Assembly: GCF_963678875.1 (NCBI RefSeq)
Contig: NZ_OY787457.1
Location: 496,001 to 560,000 of the forward strand
DNA from: an uncultured Hyphomonas sp.
GTDB lineage: Bacteria > Pseudomonadota > Alphaproteobacteria > Caulobacterales > Hyphomonadaceae
DNA: 64,000 bases
Direction of reading: 5' to 3'
Shown here: in pieces, positions 1-7,835 of the stretch
Numbering within the stretch: position 1 is the first letter of the stretch
How the letters are laid out: the number at the start of each line of letters is the position of its first letter
Notes under the pieces: model-generated
What the model was told of the DNA's origin: nothing
What the model saw: only the letters and a program-made list of their open reading frames with translations
Database searches by the model: none
Translations under genes and position numbers: made by a program

Positions 1-1
1 G

Positions 2-208
2 ACGGCGGACGACGTCGACCTGTTCATGAAGCAGCGCAACCTGCCGCGTCACCCGCTGGTCGACCAGGGCTATCCGTCCATCGGCTGCTGGCCGTGCACG
101 CGGCCTGCGGCAGACCCGATGGATCCGCGCTCCGGGCGCTGGGCAGGCCAGAACAAGACCGAGTGCGGTCTCCATCTCGACAAGACAGAGCGCCCGCGCG
201 TATTCTGA
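2..208 (+). CDS. cysH: CysH-type adenylyl-sulfate (APS) reductase, C-terminal fragment
   Basis: This is the last 68 codons of a gene that begins left of the window. The fragment has the family's C-terminal signature: GYPSIGCWPCT, then GRWAGQNKTECGLH. The ECGLH cysteine is the catalytic residue that forms the thiosulfonate intermediate in reductive sulfate assimilation. The CxxC in GCWPC is the second half of the four-cysteine [4Fe-4S] site found in APS-type enzymes and absent from E. coli-type PAPS reductase, so APS is the likelier substrate. The first cysteine pair lies outside the window and cannot be checked. A terminator hairpin follows 45 bases after the stop. Confidence 0.9.
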   Translation, partial: TADDVDLFMKQRNLPRHPLVDQGYPSIGCWPCTRPAADPMDPRSGRWAGQNKTECGLHLDKTERPRVF

Positions 209-252
209 GGATCTCTCGGGGCGGCTCTATCACACCAGGGGGTCCCCCATTT

Positions 253-287
253 CGCCCTTCCCGTCACAACCGGGGAGGGCGTTTTCT
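253..287 (+). terminator. Rho-independent terminator of cysH
   Basis: A 10-bp stem (CGCCCTTCCC, 253-262, with GGGGAGGGCG, 272-281, one G-T pair) and a 9-base loop are followed by TTTTCTT. It sits downstream of the cysH stop and before the convergent methyltransferase gene ends. Confidence 0.8.
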
Positions 288-296
288 TGTCGGCCG

Positions 297-1175
297 TCAG
301 CCTGGTTTTCCAAACACATGCGCCAGCGCGATCGCCCCGGCGGTCGCGACATTGATGCTGTCGAAGCCCGCAGACATGGGGATGCGGACCGGCGTGGCCG
401 CCGCGATCAGCGCATCCGGCAGGCCCGGCCCCTCGGCCCCCAGCAGGATGGCGAGCTTGTCCGGCACGGGCAGGGATTGCATCGGCGGGGCCTCCGCGCG
501 GGGCGTCATGGCCCAGACGGTATAGCCCGCACTTAAGACGGCATTTACCATGTCCAAGCCCGTCCCGCCTTGGGCATAGGGCAGGAACAGGCTCGCCCCG
601 GACGAGACGCGGATGGATTTGCGGTAGAGCGGATCGCAGCAGCGCTCATCCAGCAGAACGCCGCCCACGCCAAAGGCTGCCGCATTGCGAAAGCAGGCGC
701 CGGTATTGTCGTGGTTCGAAATGTCGGACAGCAGCAGGAGGGGGGTCGTGCCGGTCTCATCCTGAGCGAAGTCGAAGGATGCGGCCCGCGCCCGTGCTTC
801 GACTTCGCTCAGCATGAGCGCTCCATATTGCGCAAGAAATTCTCCAGGCGGGGGAATGTTGCCCTTCAGGCCGCAGGCGAGCACGCCGCGATGCATGGGG
901 AAGCCGGCCACCTGGTCCATCACCGCCTGCGGGGCGGTGTAGACCGGCACATCGGCGGGCACTTTTTCCAGCAGCCCGGCCAGCGGCGCCAGCCGGGACT
1001 CTGCCAGGAACAGGCTTTCCACGGCAAAACGCGAGCGCGTCAGCAGCGTCTCCAGCGTCACCTTGCCCTCGACGATGAACCGCCCGCCATGGCCGGAGGT
1101 CAGGTCCTTCTCGCGGATGGAGGTGTAGGCGGCAACGCGCGGGTCATTCGGGTCTGAAACAGGGAAAACGGGCAT
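297..1175 (-). CDS. TrmH/SpoU-family RNA 2'-O-ribose methyltransferase with an in-frame palindromic insertion
   Basis: This 292-residue SPOUT methyltransferase would transfer a methyl group from SAM to a ribose 2'-OH in tRNA or rRNA. An N-terminal substrate-binding part (about 1-115) precedes the knotted catalytic domain. The three SPOUT motifs are visible: SDISNHDNTGACFRNA (about 150-165, catalytic Arg), LLGAEGPGLP and SINVATAGAIAL. Residues about 121-142, between the two domains, are encoded by a palindromic repeat (see repeat at 756-818) and look like an added linker. The ATG at 1175 lies in a terminator-like hairpin and has no evident Shine-Dalgarno sequence. Homology appears to begin by about residue 10 and I see no better downstream start. 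The exact RNA target cannot be told. Confidence 0.88.
   Translation of the reverse strand: MPVFPVSDPNDPRVAAYTSIREKDLTSGHGGRFIVEGKVTLETLLTRSRFAVESLFLAESRLAPLAGLLEKVPADVPVYTAPQAVMDQVAGFPMHRGVLACGLKGNIPPPGEFLAQYGALMLSEVEARARAASFDFAQDETGTTPLLLLSDISNHDNTGACFRNAAAFGVGGVLLDERCCDPLYRKSIRVSSGASLFLPYAQGGTGLDMVNAVLSAGYTVWAMTPRAEAPPMQSLPVPDKLAILLGAEGPGLPDALIAAATPVRIPMSAGFDSINVATAGAIALAHVFGKPG
756..818. repeat. REP-like palindromic element inside the methyltransferase gene
   Basis: A perfect 16-bp inverted repeat, CTGAGCGAAGTCGAAG (762-777) and CTTCGACTTCGCTCAG (797-812), has a 19-base spacer. The arms extend outward by CTCAT/ATGAG (756-760, 814-818) after one mismatch. Repeats of this kind are scattered in many alphaproteobacterial genomes, usually between genes. 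Here the element is read in frame, giving SEVEARARAASFDFAQDE. No second copy was seen in the window. Confidence 0.85.
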
Positions 1176-1193
1176 GGGAAGAACCCATGCCCG
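1162..1193 (-). terminator. Terminator-like hairpin overlapping the methyltransferase start codon
   Basis: A perfect 10-bp stem, CGGGCATGGG (1169-1178) and CCCATGCCCG (1184-1193), has a 5-base loop. On the minus strand it is followed by TTTTCCC, which fits a terminator for the upstream rcnB-like gene. The methyltransferase ATG (1173-1175) is in the 3' arm and the T-run is inside its coding sequence. Confidence 0.6.
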
Positions 1194-1228
1194 CTCCGTC
1201 TGCTGCGATCAATCGCTGGGGTTTACGA

Positions 1229-1561
1229 TCAGTCGAGCAGATCAATGATGGCGTTGGCGACGAGGCCTGTGGTGACTTCCATCAGGTAGGCGTCGCGGTC
1301 CACGACAACCCAGCGATAGCCGCGCGGGGCGGGCTCCAGGTCATAGCGGCGCCAGTCTTCGAAATAGTGGCCGGTGCGATAGTCCACGGGCAGGTATTCG
1401 CCCTTCTTCCACATTTTCTTGGCGTGGCCCGGCGGGATCTTGCCCTGCTTGGCCAGGCCCGGCGGCAGGTCGCCCGCACGCGAGTGTGGCGGGTCGGCAT
1501 AGGCCATCAGGCCTGCGCCCATGGCAGCGGCCAGCGTGGTGGTGATCAGTCTGAAGTTCAT
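1229..1561 (-). CDS. RcnB-like small exported protein
   Basis: The 110-residue product has an N-terminal signal peptide (about 1-22) and a basic mature part with LPPGLAKQGKIPPGHAKK, then a C-terminal segment YRWVVVDRDAYLMEVTTGLV. That layout matches the RcnB family of periplasmic proteins, named for the E. coli nickel/cobalt efflux accessory protein. Most alphaproteobacterial members have no tested role, so a metal function here is only by family. The open frame extends upstream to 1759, but the ATG at 1561 begins the signal peptide and has AAAGGAG seven bases before it. It is divergent from the membrane-protein gene at 1720. Confidence 0.72.
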   Translation of the reverse strand: MNFRLITTTLAAAMGAGLMAYADPPHSRAGDLPPGLAKQGKIPPGHAKKMWKKGEYLPVDYRTGHYFEDWRRYDLEPAPRGYRWVVVDRDAYLMEVTTGLVANAIIDLLD

Positions 1562-1719
1562 GTCGAAACTCCTTTCAGGTCTTGCCGCATCAACGGCTGA
1601 TGGGGCTTGCCGGTTCCCGGAAATCGGCAGGGCAGGCGGGATTTCGCCCGGTCTGTTGTTTGCGCAGAGGATTGCGGTAGGAGTAAGGCTCCGCAGGAGG
1701 CGGAAGGGGAGACCGGCGC

Positions 1720-2931
1720 ATGTCGAAAACGCATCTGGCCACGCGGGTGGCCGTGACAATCGTCTTCGCCATTCTGTACCTGGCCTTCCTGGCCGAGACG
1801 GGCGCGCTGGTGCAGGAATTCGGCGCTTCAGGCCTCGCGCTGCGGCTGGCCTCGCTGGACTCCCAGAATTTCATTTTCTTCCCGCTGGCTGGCTTGCTGG
1901 CGCTGGTCGCCTTCTGGCAACCGGCGGTCCTCTTGGTCGATGCCATGTGGCGCGGCCAGCTGAAATACGGGCGGATCGTGCTGGGCGGCAGCCTGCTGGT
2001 CGCGCTGATTGGCGCATGGCTGATTTCGGGCGCGTTTGACTCCTCGGCGGCCCGGTCGGTGTTCGAGATTTCCCCGAAAGCGCTCACCGCAGACACCGGG
2101 GCCCCCGCGACGGAGGATGCGCCGCCGCTGGCGCCGGTGACCGAAGTGCTGGCGCGCATGCGCATCCTGTCGGGCGTCGACCGCGGCCTCGGCGAATACC
2201 AGGCCCAGTGCGACCGGGAATGGCTGCAATATTCGGTGGCGGCGGAAGTGGAGATGCTGTGCTTCCCGGCAGGCGAGCGCCTGTCCGTGCGCGACTGCTG
2301 CACGGCCAAGGCGGCCTTCCGCCAGCATCTCAACGGACTTGCAGCCGAGGCGCCGTCGCGCACGGCCACCGTGCATGACTGGGTAATGCCGGCGAAAGTG
2401 TTCTTCCTGCTGCTGCTGCTCGGCATCGGCATCCTGCTGGTGCAGTACCGCAAGGGTCTGGAGCGCCTGCACGGGATGACGCCGTCGGGCATTTCCTTCG
2501 GGCTGGCGCTCGGCGGGGCGGTGATGCTGATCTGGCCGCTGCTGAACGCGGCTTACCTGCAGACCATGGCGCTGCTGACCGGGTCAGGCTCGGCCAGCGC
2601 CTACACGGTCGTTGCGCCGCTGGTTGCGCTCGGCTTCGGTGTGTGGACGCTGCTGCTCGTCTTCTTCCACCTGCGCTCCTATCCCAGCCAGATCGAATAT
2701 GCCGCCAAGATCGGCGGCTTCATCGCGGCGGCGGTGGGCGTGTTCCGTTATGAAGAGATCACGAACTATCTCGCCCGCACGCTAGGCGTCGGCGGCGGGC
2801 TGGTGGCGATCATCGTGTTTGCGGTGGCGGTGGCCGCGCTGATCGTCAGCGTGATTCTCGGCGTCGACCCGACGGACATCAATCTGGACGGCGATGAGGA
2901 AGAGAAGGCGGAGACCGCCAGCGGGGATTAG
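1720..2931 (+). CDS. Polytopic inner-membrane protein with a four-cysteine extramembrane loop, function unknown
   Basis: I do not recognise this 403-residue protein. It has about three N-terminal membrane segments (near 8-27, 50-70, 88-107), a soluble loop of about 115 residues (108-221), then four or five further segments and an acidic tail (GDEEEKAETASGD). The loop holds all the conspicuous cysteines: Cys164, Cys181 and the adjacent pair Cys193-Cys194. These could form disulfides if the loop is periplasmic. The ATG at 1720 follows a purine-rich AAGGGGAG. The stop overlaps the convergent rpoH stop by four bases. Confidence 0.7.
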   Translation: MSKTHLATRVAVTIVFAILYLAFLAETGALVQEFGASGLALRLASLDSQNFIFFPLAGLLALVAFWQPAVLLVDAMWRGQLKYGRIVLGGSLLVALIGAWLISGAFDSSAARSVFEISPKALTADTGAPATEDAPPLAPVTEVLARMRILSGVDRGLGEYQAQCDREWLQYSVAAEVEMLCFPAGERLSVRDCCTAKAAFRQHLNGLAAEAPSRTATVHDWVMPAKVFFLLLLLGIGILLVQYRKGLERLHGMTPSGISFGLALGGAVMLIWPLLNAAYLQTMALLTGSGSASAYTVVAPLVALGFGVWTLLLVFFHLRSYPSQIEYAAKIGGFIAAAVGVFRYEEITNYLARTLGVGGGLVAIIVFAVAVAALIVSVILGVDPTDINLDGDEEEKAETASGD

Positions 2932-3827
2932 TTCCCCGCCGGCAGGCCCTGTTCCTTGGCCATGCGTTTCATGGCCTTTTGCAGTTTCTCGAAAGCGCGA
3001 ACCTCGATCTGGCGGATGCGCTCGCGGGAGACATTGTATTCTTCCGACAGCTCTTCCAGCGTTTTCGGGTCGTCCGTCAGGCGGCGCTCGGTCAGGATGT
3101 GACGCTCACGCTCGTTCAGGTCTTCCATGGCCGCGGAGAGCAGGGTCATCCGGGCATCGAATTCCTGCTGGTTGGCGAATTCCTCGGCCTGGCCCGGCTC
3201 GTCATCGGCCAGCCAGTCCTGCCACTCCATGTCGCCATCGGTGCCCATCGGCACGTTCAGCGAGGCATCGGAGCCGGACATGCGCCCGTTCATCGAATAG
3301 ACTTCGCTTTCGGTGACGTTGAGCTTCTCGGCGATCAGCTTGGCCTGTTCCGGCTTCAGGTCGCCTTCTTCGAGGGCAGCCATCTCGCCCTTCAGGCGGC
3401 GCAGGTTGAAGAACAGCTTCTTCTGGGCGGCCGTCGTGCCGAGCTTCACCAGGCTCCACGAACGCAGGATGTATTCCTGGATCGCGGCGCGAATCCACCA
3501 CATGGCATAGGTGGCCAGGCGGAAGCCCTTGTCCGGGTCGAACTTCTTCACGGCCTGCATCAGGCCGACATTGCCCTCGGAGATCACTTCGGCCATCGGC
3601 AGGCCATAGCCGCGATAGCCCATGGCGATCTTCGCCACGAGGCGCAGGTGCGACGTCACCATCTTCTCGGCGGCGTCGGTGTCTTCCTGCTCGCGCCAGC
3701 GCCGGGCCAGCATGAACTCCTCGTTCTTCTCGAGCATCGGAAATTTGCGAATTTCAGTGAGGTAACGGCTGAGGCCCTGTTCGGGGCTCAAAGTCATACT
3801 CGTACTGGCAGAAATCTTGTTTGCCAT
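2928..3827 (-). CDS. rpoH: RNA polymerase sigma factor RpoH (sigma-32)
   Basis: The 299-residue protein is the alternative sigma factor that directs RNA polymerase to heat-shock promoters. Region 2 is clear (SEGNVGLMQAVKKFDPDKGF, then LATYAMWWIRAAIQEYI). The RpoH box QKKLFFNLRRLK, which separates this subgroup from the housekeeping sigma, follows. Region 4 ends with the helix-turn-helix LEELSEEYNVSRERIRQIE. Length is normal for alphaproteobacterial RpoH. AAGGAGG lies 10 bases before the ATG. The leader contains inverted arms CCGGT/ACCGG just upstream of the Shine-Dalgarno sequence, possibly relevant to thermal control, though this is weak. Which paralogue this is cannot be decided here. Confidence 0.95.
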   Translation of the reverse strand: MANKISASTSMTLSPEQGLSRYLTEIRKFPMLEKNEEFMLARRWREQEDTDAAEKMVTSHLRLVAKIAMGYRGYGLPMAEVISEGNVGLMQAVKKFDPDKGFRLATYAMWWIRAAIQEYILRSWSLVKLGTTAAQKKLFFNLRRLKGEMAALEEGDLKPEQAKLIAEKLNVTESEVYSMNGRMSGSDASLNVPMGTDGDMEWQDWLADDEPGQAEEFANQQEFDARMTLLSAAMEDLNERERHILTERRLTDDPKTLEELSEEYNVSRERIRQIEVRAFEKLQKAMKRMAKEQGLPAGN

Positions 3828-4109
3828 ATCTTCAAATCCTCCTTCCGGAACCGGTCCCGTGAAACCGGCGATGGTTCCAATTTGGAATGTCCAGTGCCTT
3901 TTAGCCCCGACTGGCGGCGACGTCTTGTACCGGAATGCGCATGAGTTTCATCGCGCTCGGGTATAGATAGGAATTGCGGCGACCTTAGGGAAGGGGTGGG
4001 GCCTATAGGTTTTTCGGGGGGATTTCGGGCAAAAAAACGGACTTATGTAGCAAGCGCACCAAGATCGGTTCAGCCCCAGGGGGCGCCCGTGATTAGGGGG
4101 CTGGTGGCG
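3828..4109. other. Intergenic region upstream of rpoH
   Basis: This 282-base spacer holds the rpoH leader and promoter on the minus strand, and the 3' flank of the low-GC island. An inverted repeat CAGCCCC (4071-4077) and GGGGCTG (4097-4103) lies next to the island gene. I could not assign a sigma-32 or housekeeping promoter with confidence. Confidence 0.4.
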
Positions 4110-5018
4110 CTAGTCTTTGAGGTACTCATCTGGTCTGGTGTACACTTGGAGCGTTCCGGACAGGAGATTGTCTTCGTGGGTTCGGAAATACTCAAACGGG
4201 TTCAAGTTACTTGCGAAGAAGTAGGTGAAATCCGATACCCCGAACACGTCTGTATAAGTGACCTTTCCCGCAATGTTGATGAGCTTCGGAACTTTGATCC
4301 TCTTCGATAAGTCGAATCCTTCCAGCTCCCAATTTGTGGAAAAGGTCTCAGTGCCGCCAGCTGCGATCACGCGACTTGGCACATAGGTGTCTTTTTTATT
4401 CGAGTTAACCACTTTGTCATTCAGCACAACAGACTGGAGCGAGACGACAATTTCCGTGACGGTGGCTGGCGACTGCCCAACGTTTTTTACCTTGATGAAG
4501 GCAAGGAGCTTTTCATCCCTCGAGATAGCAAAATCGCTAGGTTGTACCGCCAAATAAGCCCGCACTTGTTTTTGTCCTATTTCGCGGGTGGCAATCGTTT
4601 GCTGTCTGGTGATCTCGAAGGTCGCCACAATGGCGACCAACCCGACCGCCGTGTAAATCCCAATCCATAGGGTCCAATAGGCAACGCTTTCCTGGGCCAA
4701 GAGATCCGCGTCCACAGAAGTGCGCGCAAATTCCTGAGTATCGTTCTTGCGATATGTGGCGCTGCTATCTGCATCGCAGCGCCATACAAATATGTCAGGA
4801 GGCTCGGAAAGATCACTCGGATTGTCGCTTTTGGGCTGTCTAGCTTGGGTGCACTCCTGGACGCTTTGATTTTGGGCTTCTTCTAAAATTGAGGGGGCTA
4901 TCGGCCTGAAAGACCAAGCAATAATAGGCAGAGCAAAGAGGACGATAAGCAAACACCATCTAGCGGTAGCTAGAGCTTGTCCATATCCACTCGTTCCACG
5001 CCAATTGCTGTCAGGCAT
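4110..5018 (-). CDS. Two-pass membrane protein of a low-GC island, function unknown
   Basis: The product (302 residues) has membrane segments near 20-37 and 112-134, separated by an extracytoplasmic stretch with two cysteines (56 and 81). The cytoplasmic part after 135 has a helical linker ending in QKQVRAYLAV followed by a beta-rich domain. That arrangement is common in uncharacterised accessory-genome proteins, but I do not recognise a named family. Base composition is clearly lower than the surroundings: 26 of 60 bases are G or C in 4201-4260 and 24 of 60 in 4381-4440, against 41 of 60 in 5761-5820. Its start overlaps the end of the upstream DUF6471 gene by 49 bases. No clear Shine-Dalgarno sequence precedes the ATG. 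Confidence 0.6.
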   Translation of the reverse strand: MPDSNWRGTSGYGQALATARWCLLIVLFALPIIAWSFRPIAPSILEEAQNQSVQECTQARQPKSDNPSDLSEPPDIFVWRCDADSSATYRKNDTQEFARTSVDADLLAQESVAYWTLWIGIYTAVGLVAIVATFEITRQQTIATREIGQKQVRAYLAVQPSDFAISRDEKLLAFIKVKNVGQSPATVTEIVVSLQSVVLNDKVVNSNKKDTYVPSRVIAAGGTETFSTNWELEGFDLSKRIKVPKLINIAGKVTYTDVFGVSDFTYFFASNLNPFEYFRTHEDNLLSGTLQVYTRPDEYLKD

Positions 5019-5146
5019 TGCAACAAGAAAGCTGCATTGAACTTCCCCCTGCTGAGCTTGTTCCGGATGTTCGCCTCTTTTTCATCGACACCTATTTCCG
5101 CCAGTCTTTCAACTAACTGGCTATAGGTCACACCCTTCAGTTTCAA
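4970..5146 (-). CDS. DUF6471-like small protein, probably truncated at its 5' end
   Basis: The frame encodes GVTYSQLVERLAEIGV, then NIRNKLSRGKFNAAFLLQCL and AIGV. This is the helix-turn-helix-like core I associate with DUF6471, a small domain found in accessory regions of proteobacteria. The open frame runs back to 5278, but it would then read through the SulP terminator (5177-5215), which cannot be original coding sequence. The coordinate given uses the TTG at 5146. There is no good Shine-Dalgarno sequence, and the first helix of the domain seems cut, so this may be a remnant. It is in the same orientation as, and overlaps, the island membrane-protein gene. Confidence 0.5.
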   Translation of the reverse strand: MKLKGVTYSQLVERLAEIGVDEKEANIRNKLSRGKFNAAFLLQCLTAIGVERVDMDKL

Positions 5147-5176
5147 CAGAATTTCGGGACGGGCAGGATTCCACCC

Positions 5177-5215
5177 AAAAAAAAAGCCCCGCGCCAGGAG
5201 AGAGGAGGCGCGGGG
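5177..5215 (-). terminator. Rho-independent terminator of the carbonic anhydrase-SulP operon
   Basis: A 9-bp stem (CCCCGCGCC, 5187-5195, with GGCGCGGGG, 5207-5215) and an 11-base loop are followed on the minus strand by a T-run (A-run 5177-5185 on the plus strand), 32 bases past the SulP stop. Confidence 0.9.
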
Positions 5216-5246
5216 GATGTAGTTCAGGAACGGGGGGTATCTCCTG

Positions 5247-6917
5247 TTATTCGGCCGGTACGGGGGTCGGCTTCTCATCTAGTCGGGTGAGGGCGGCATT
5301 GAGGGCGTCGCGGCGCTGGCCGAAACGCTTGTCCTCGGTGCCCGGCACCTGATCGGCGGCGAAGCGGTGGAGGACGGCTTCGACCTCCTCGCTCATGCCG
5401 GTGAAGTAGACATCCTTGCCGGCGTCGTGTGCGTCTTCGATGATCGTCTCGACCGCACGCACGGCGGAGACGTCGATGAAGGGCACGCGGGCAAAGTCCA
5501 GCACGATGATCTCGACCTTGTCGCCAGCCCGGCTGCGGACATGGTGGCCAAGGTCAGCCGCTGCGCCGAAGCTGAGCGGGCCGCCGAAGTCGAACAGCAT
5601 CACCCGGCCGCCGCAGCGGGAGAGAAGGGTGACTTCTTCTTCGCTCGACTGGCGCGGCGCTTCATGCTGCACCGAGGCGATCTGGTCGTCGGCCAGCTTC
5701 TTGATAAAGGCGAGGGCCGCAAGGACCACACCGACCGCAACCGCCGTGATCAGGTCAACGAAGACCGTCAGGCCGAGGACGAGCACCATCAGCGCCAGGT
5801 CCCAGCGCGGGCCTTTGTGGGCACGCTTGATGTAGGACATGTCGATCGTGTCGAAGCCGACCTTCACGAGGATACCGGCCAGCACCGCATGCGGGATCTG
5901 CGAGGCGAGCGGGCCGAGGCTCAGCACGACGGCCAGCAGGACCAGCGCATGGGTGCCGCCCGAGATCCGCGTGCGTCCCCCTGAGCGGATGTTGATGACC
6001 GTCCGCATCGTGGCACCGGCGCCCGGAATGGCGCCGAACATGCCGGCGATCGTGTTGCCGATACCCTGGCCGATCAGTTCCTTGTCGGAGTCGTGTCGGG
6101 TGCGGGTCATGTTGTCGGCGACGAGCGAGGTCAGCAGGCTGTCGATGGAGCCGAGGACGGCCAGGATGAAGGCCGCTTCGAGCACCACCAGGGCCGTATC
6201 GGCGCTGAAGCTCGGCAGGACGAATTGCGGCAGGCCGGTCGGGATGTCGCCCAGCACAGGCGCGCCCGGAATGGCGAGGCTGACCAGCGTACCGATCACC
6301 AGCGCCGCAAGCGGGCCGGGGACATAGGCGGCGAATTTCTTCGGCCAGGTGAAGACGATGATCAGGGTCATCACGGCAATGCCGACAGCGATCAGGTTCG
6401 GGTCCATCACGGCGCCAGGCACGGCGGTGAAGGCCGGAATGGTGCCGCCGCCGTCAGGCTCGTGGCCGAACAGGCGGGAGAGCTGAAGCGCGATGATGAT
6501 GACACCGATGCCGCTCATGAAGCCGGAGATCACCGGATAAGGCACCAGTTTCACATACTGGCCGAACTTCAGCACGCCGAAGCCGATCTGCAGGACACCG
6601 GCCAGGACGACGGCCGCGAAGACCAGCGTCGGATTGCCGCCAAGCGCGGCATAGAGACCTGCGAAGACGACGACCATCGGGCCGGTCGGGCCGGAGACCT
6701 GAGAGCCTGTACCGCCGAAGATGGCAGCGAAGAAGCCAACGAAAATGGCGCCCCAGAGGCCGGCGATGGGGCCGGCGCCGGAGGCTTCACCGAAGGCTAG
6801 GGCCAGCGGCAGGGCGACGATACCGGCGGTCAGGCCGCCGAACAGGTCGCCTCTCAGGTTGCTTGTATCAAAGAAGGGGCCGCGCCCTGAGGGCGCGGCA
6901 GTCTTGGGTGTGGACAT
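5247..6917 (-). CDS. SulP-family anion (probably bicarbonate) permease with STAS domain
   Basis: This 556-residue protein has the SulP/SLC26 layout: a 10-14 segment membrane domain beginning LFGGLTAGIVALPLALAFGE, with a conserved GSQVSGPTGPM stretch, and a C-terminal STAS domain (about 430-530, IIVLDFARVPFIDVSAV). SulP proteins carry sulfate, bicarbonate or other anions. The operon with a beta-carbonic anhydrase points to bicarbonate, since the enzyme interconverts CO2 and HCO3-. I chose the ATG at 6917 because translation from the upstream ATG (6959) would overlap the carbonic anhydrase stop and add a non-conserved leader. The Shine-Dalgarno sequence (CGGGAA) is modest. The gap to the carbonic anhydrase is 29 bases. 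Confidence 0.9.
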   Translation of the reverse strand: MSTPKTAAPSGRGPFFDTSNLRGDLFGGLTAGIVALPLALAFGEASGAGPIAGLWGAIFVGFFAAIFGGTGSQVSGPTGPMVVVFAGLYAALGGNPTLVFAAVVLAGVLQIGFGVLKFGQYVKLVPYPVISGFMSGIGVIIIALQLSRLFGHEPDGGGTIPAFTAVPGAVMDPNLIAVGIAVMTLIIVFTWPKKFAAYVPGPLAALVIGTLVSLAIPGAPVLGDIPTGLPQFVLPSFSADTALVVLEAAFILAVLGSIDSLLTSLVADNMTRTRHDSDKELIGQGIGNTIAGMFGAIPGAGATMRTVINIRSGGRTRISGGTHALVLLAVVLSLGPLASQIPHAVLAGILVKVGFDTIDMSYIKRAHKGPRWDLALMVLVLGLTVFVDLITAVAVGVVLAALAFIKKLADDQIASVQHEAPRQSSEEEVTLLSRCGGRVMLFDFGGPLSFGAAADLGHHVRSRAGDKVEIIVLDFARVPFIDVSAVRAVETIIEDAHDAGKDVYFTGMSEEVEAVLHRFAADQVPGTEDKRFGQRRDALNAALTRLDEKPTPVPAE

Positions 6918-6946
6918 CAGGATATTCCCGTTGTGTCTGGCAGCAT

Positions 6947-7618
6947 TCAGGCTGCGCATTCATGTTTGGACGCCAGTTCCCTGATCTGCGCCGCATAGCG
7001 CGCATCGACCGTGACGAACTTGCCGTCGGCTTCGTCCCAGGCTTCGACTTCGCCCGACTTGATGTCGTAGACCCAGCCATGCAGCTCGGTCTCGCCTTTT
7101 GCGAGGGCGGCGGCGACAGCCGGATGCGTACGCAGGTGCTGAAGCTGGAGCAGGACGTTCTGCTCGATCAGCATCTTCATGCGATCTTCCGGGGAGGCGT
7201 CTTCGTCAGCGATGCTGTCGACAACGTCCACGGCAGCCTTGGAATAACCGAGCCATTTGGCGACGTGCGGCAGGCCGCCGAGGCCTTCCGGGTTCATCGC
7301 GCCTTTCATGGCGCCGCATTCGGTGTGGCCGCAGACCACGATGTGCGGGACTTTCAGGACAGCGACCGCATACTCGATGGACGCTGTCATGCCACCGGTA
7401 CTTTCCGTATGCGGTGGAACGATGTTGCCTGCGTTGCGGCAGATGAAAAGTTCACCCGGCTCGGTCTGGGTGATCATGGCCGTTTCGACGCGGGAGTCGG
7501 AACAGGCAATGAAAAGCGCTTCAGGGGACTGGCCCTTGCTGAGCTCTTCAAACAGGCCCTGTTTTTCAGGGTAGACATTATTCTGGAAGCGGACGACGCC
7601 TGCAGCAAAGCGCGGCAT
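6947..7618 (-). CDS. Beta-class carbonic anhydrase
   Basis: The 223-residue enzyme hydrates CO2 reversibly. Zinc ligands are visible: Cys39 in ACSDSR, His98 and Cys101 in CGHTECGAMKG. The Asp41-Arg43 dyad of CSDSR is also present, as are RNAGNIVPP and SIEYAVAVL. Length is typical. AAAGGAG lies upstream of the ATG. It is the first gene of a two-gene operon with the SulP permease, a pairing seen in several bacteria for bicarbonate supply. The divergent LysR-family gene at 7907 is the obvious candidate regulator; this is inferred from position only. Confidence 0.95.
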   Translation of the reverse strand: MPRFAAGVVRFQNNVYPEKQGLFEELSKGQSPEALFIACSDSRVETAMITQTEPGELFICRNAGNIVPPHTESTGGMTASIEYAVAVLKVPHIVVCGHTECGAMKGAMNPEGLGGLPHVAKWLGYSKAAVDVVDSIADEDASPEDRMKMLIEQNVLLQLQHLRTHPAVAAALAKGETELHGWVYDIKSGEVEAWDEADGKFVTVDARYAAQIRELASKHECAA

Positions 7619-7835
7619 GCGAAACTCCTTTCGATGCTGGGAGGAAACACTGAATTGGAATTAGGGAGGTAGCGCGGCTGTGCGCCTATGCTGCGGACGG
7701 TGGGTCCACAACAGACCGGGTCACTTCGCTATAGTGACGACATGCACCAAGATTTAATGCTTTCTGTTCGTACACCGAGAACGGGCTCCTTGAGTCTGGT
7801 ACAGGCAATCTGGCGTCGCGCAATAGATAGTTCCA

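Noticed and set aside
4110..5176. Prophage or integrative element
   Set aside because: No integrase, phage gene, tRNA or flanking direct repeat was seen. Only composition and gene type suggest transfer.
7041..7070. Second copy of the CTTCGACTTCG repeat, in the carbonic anhydrase gene
   Set aside because: Only GCTTCGACTTCGC matches, with no inverted partner, and the residues (EVEAWDE) are ordinary enzyme sequence.
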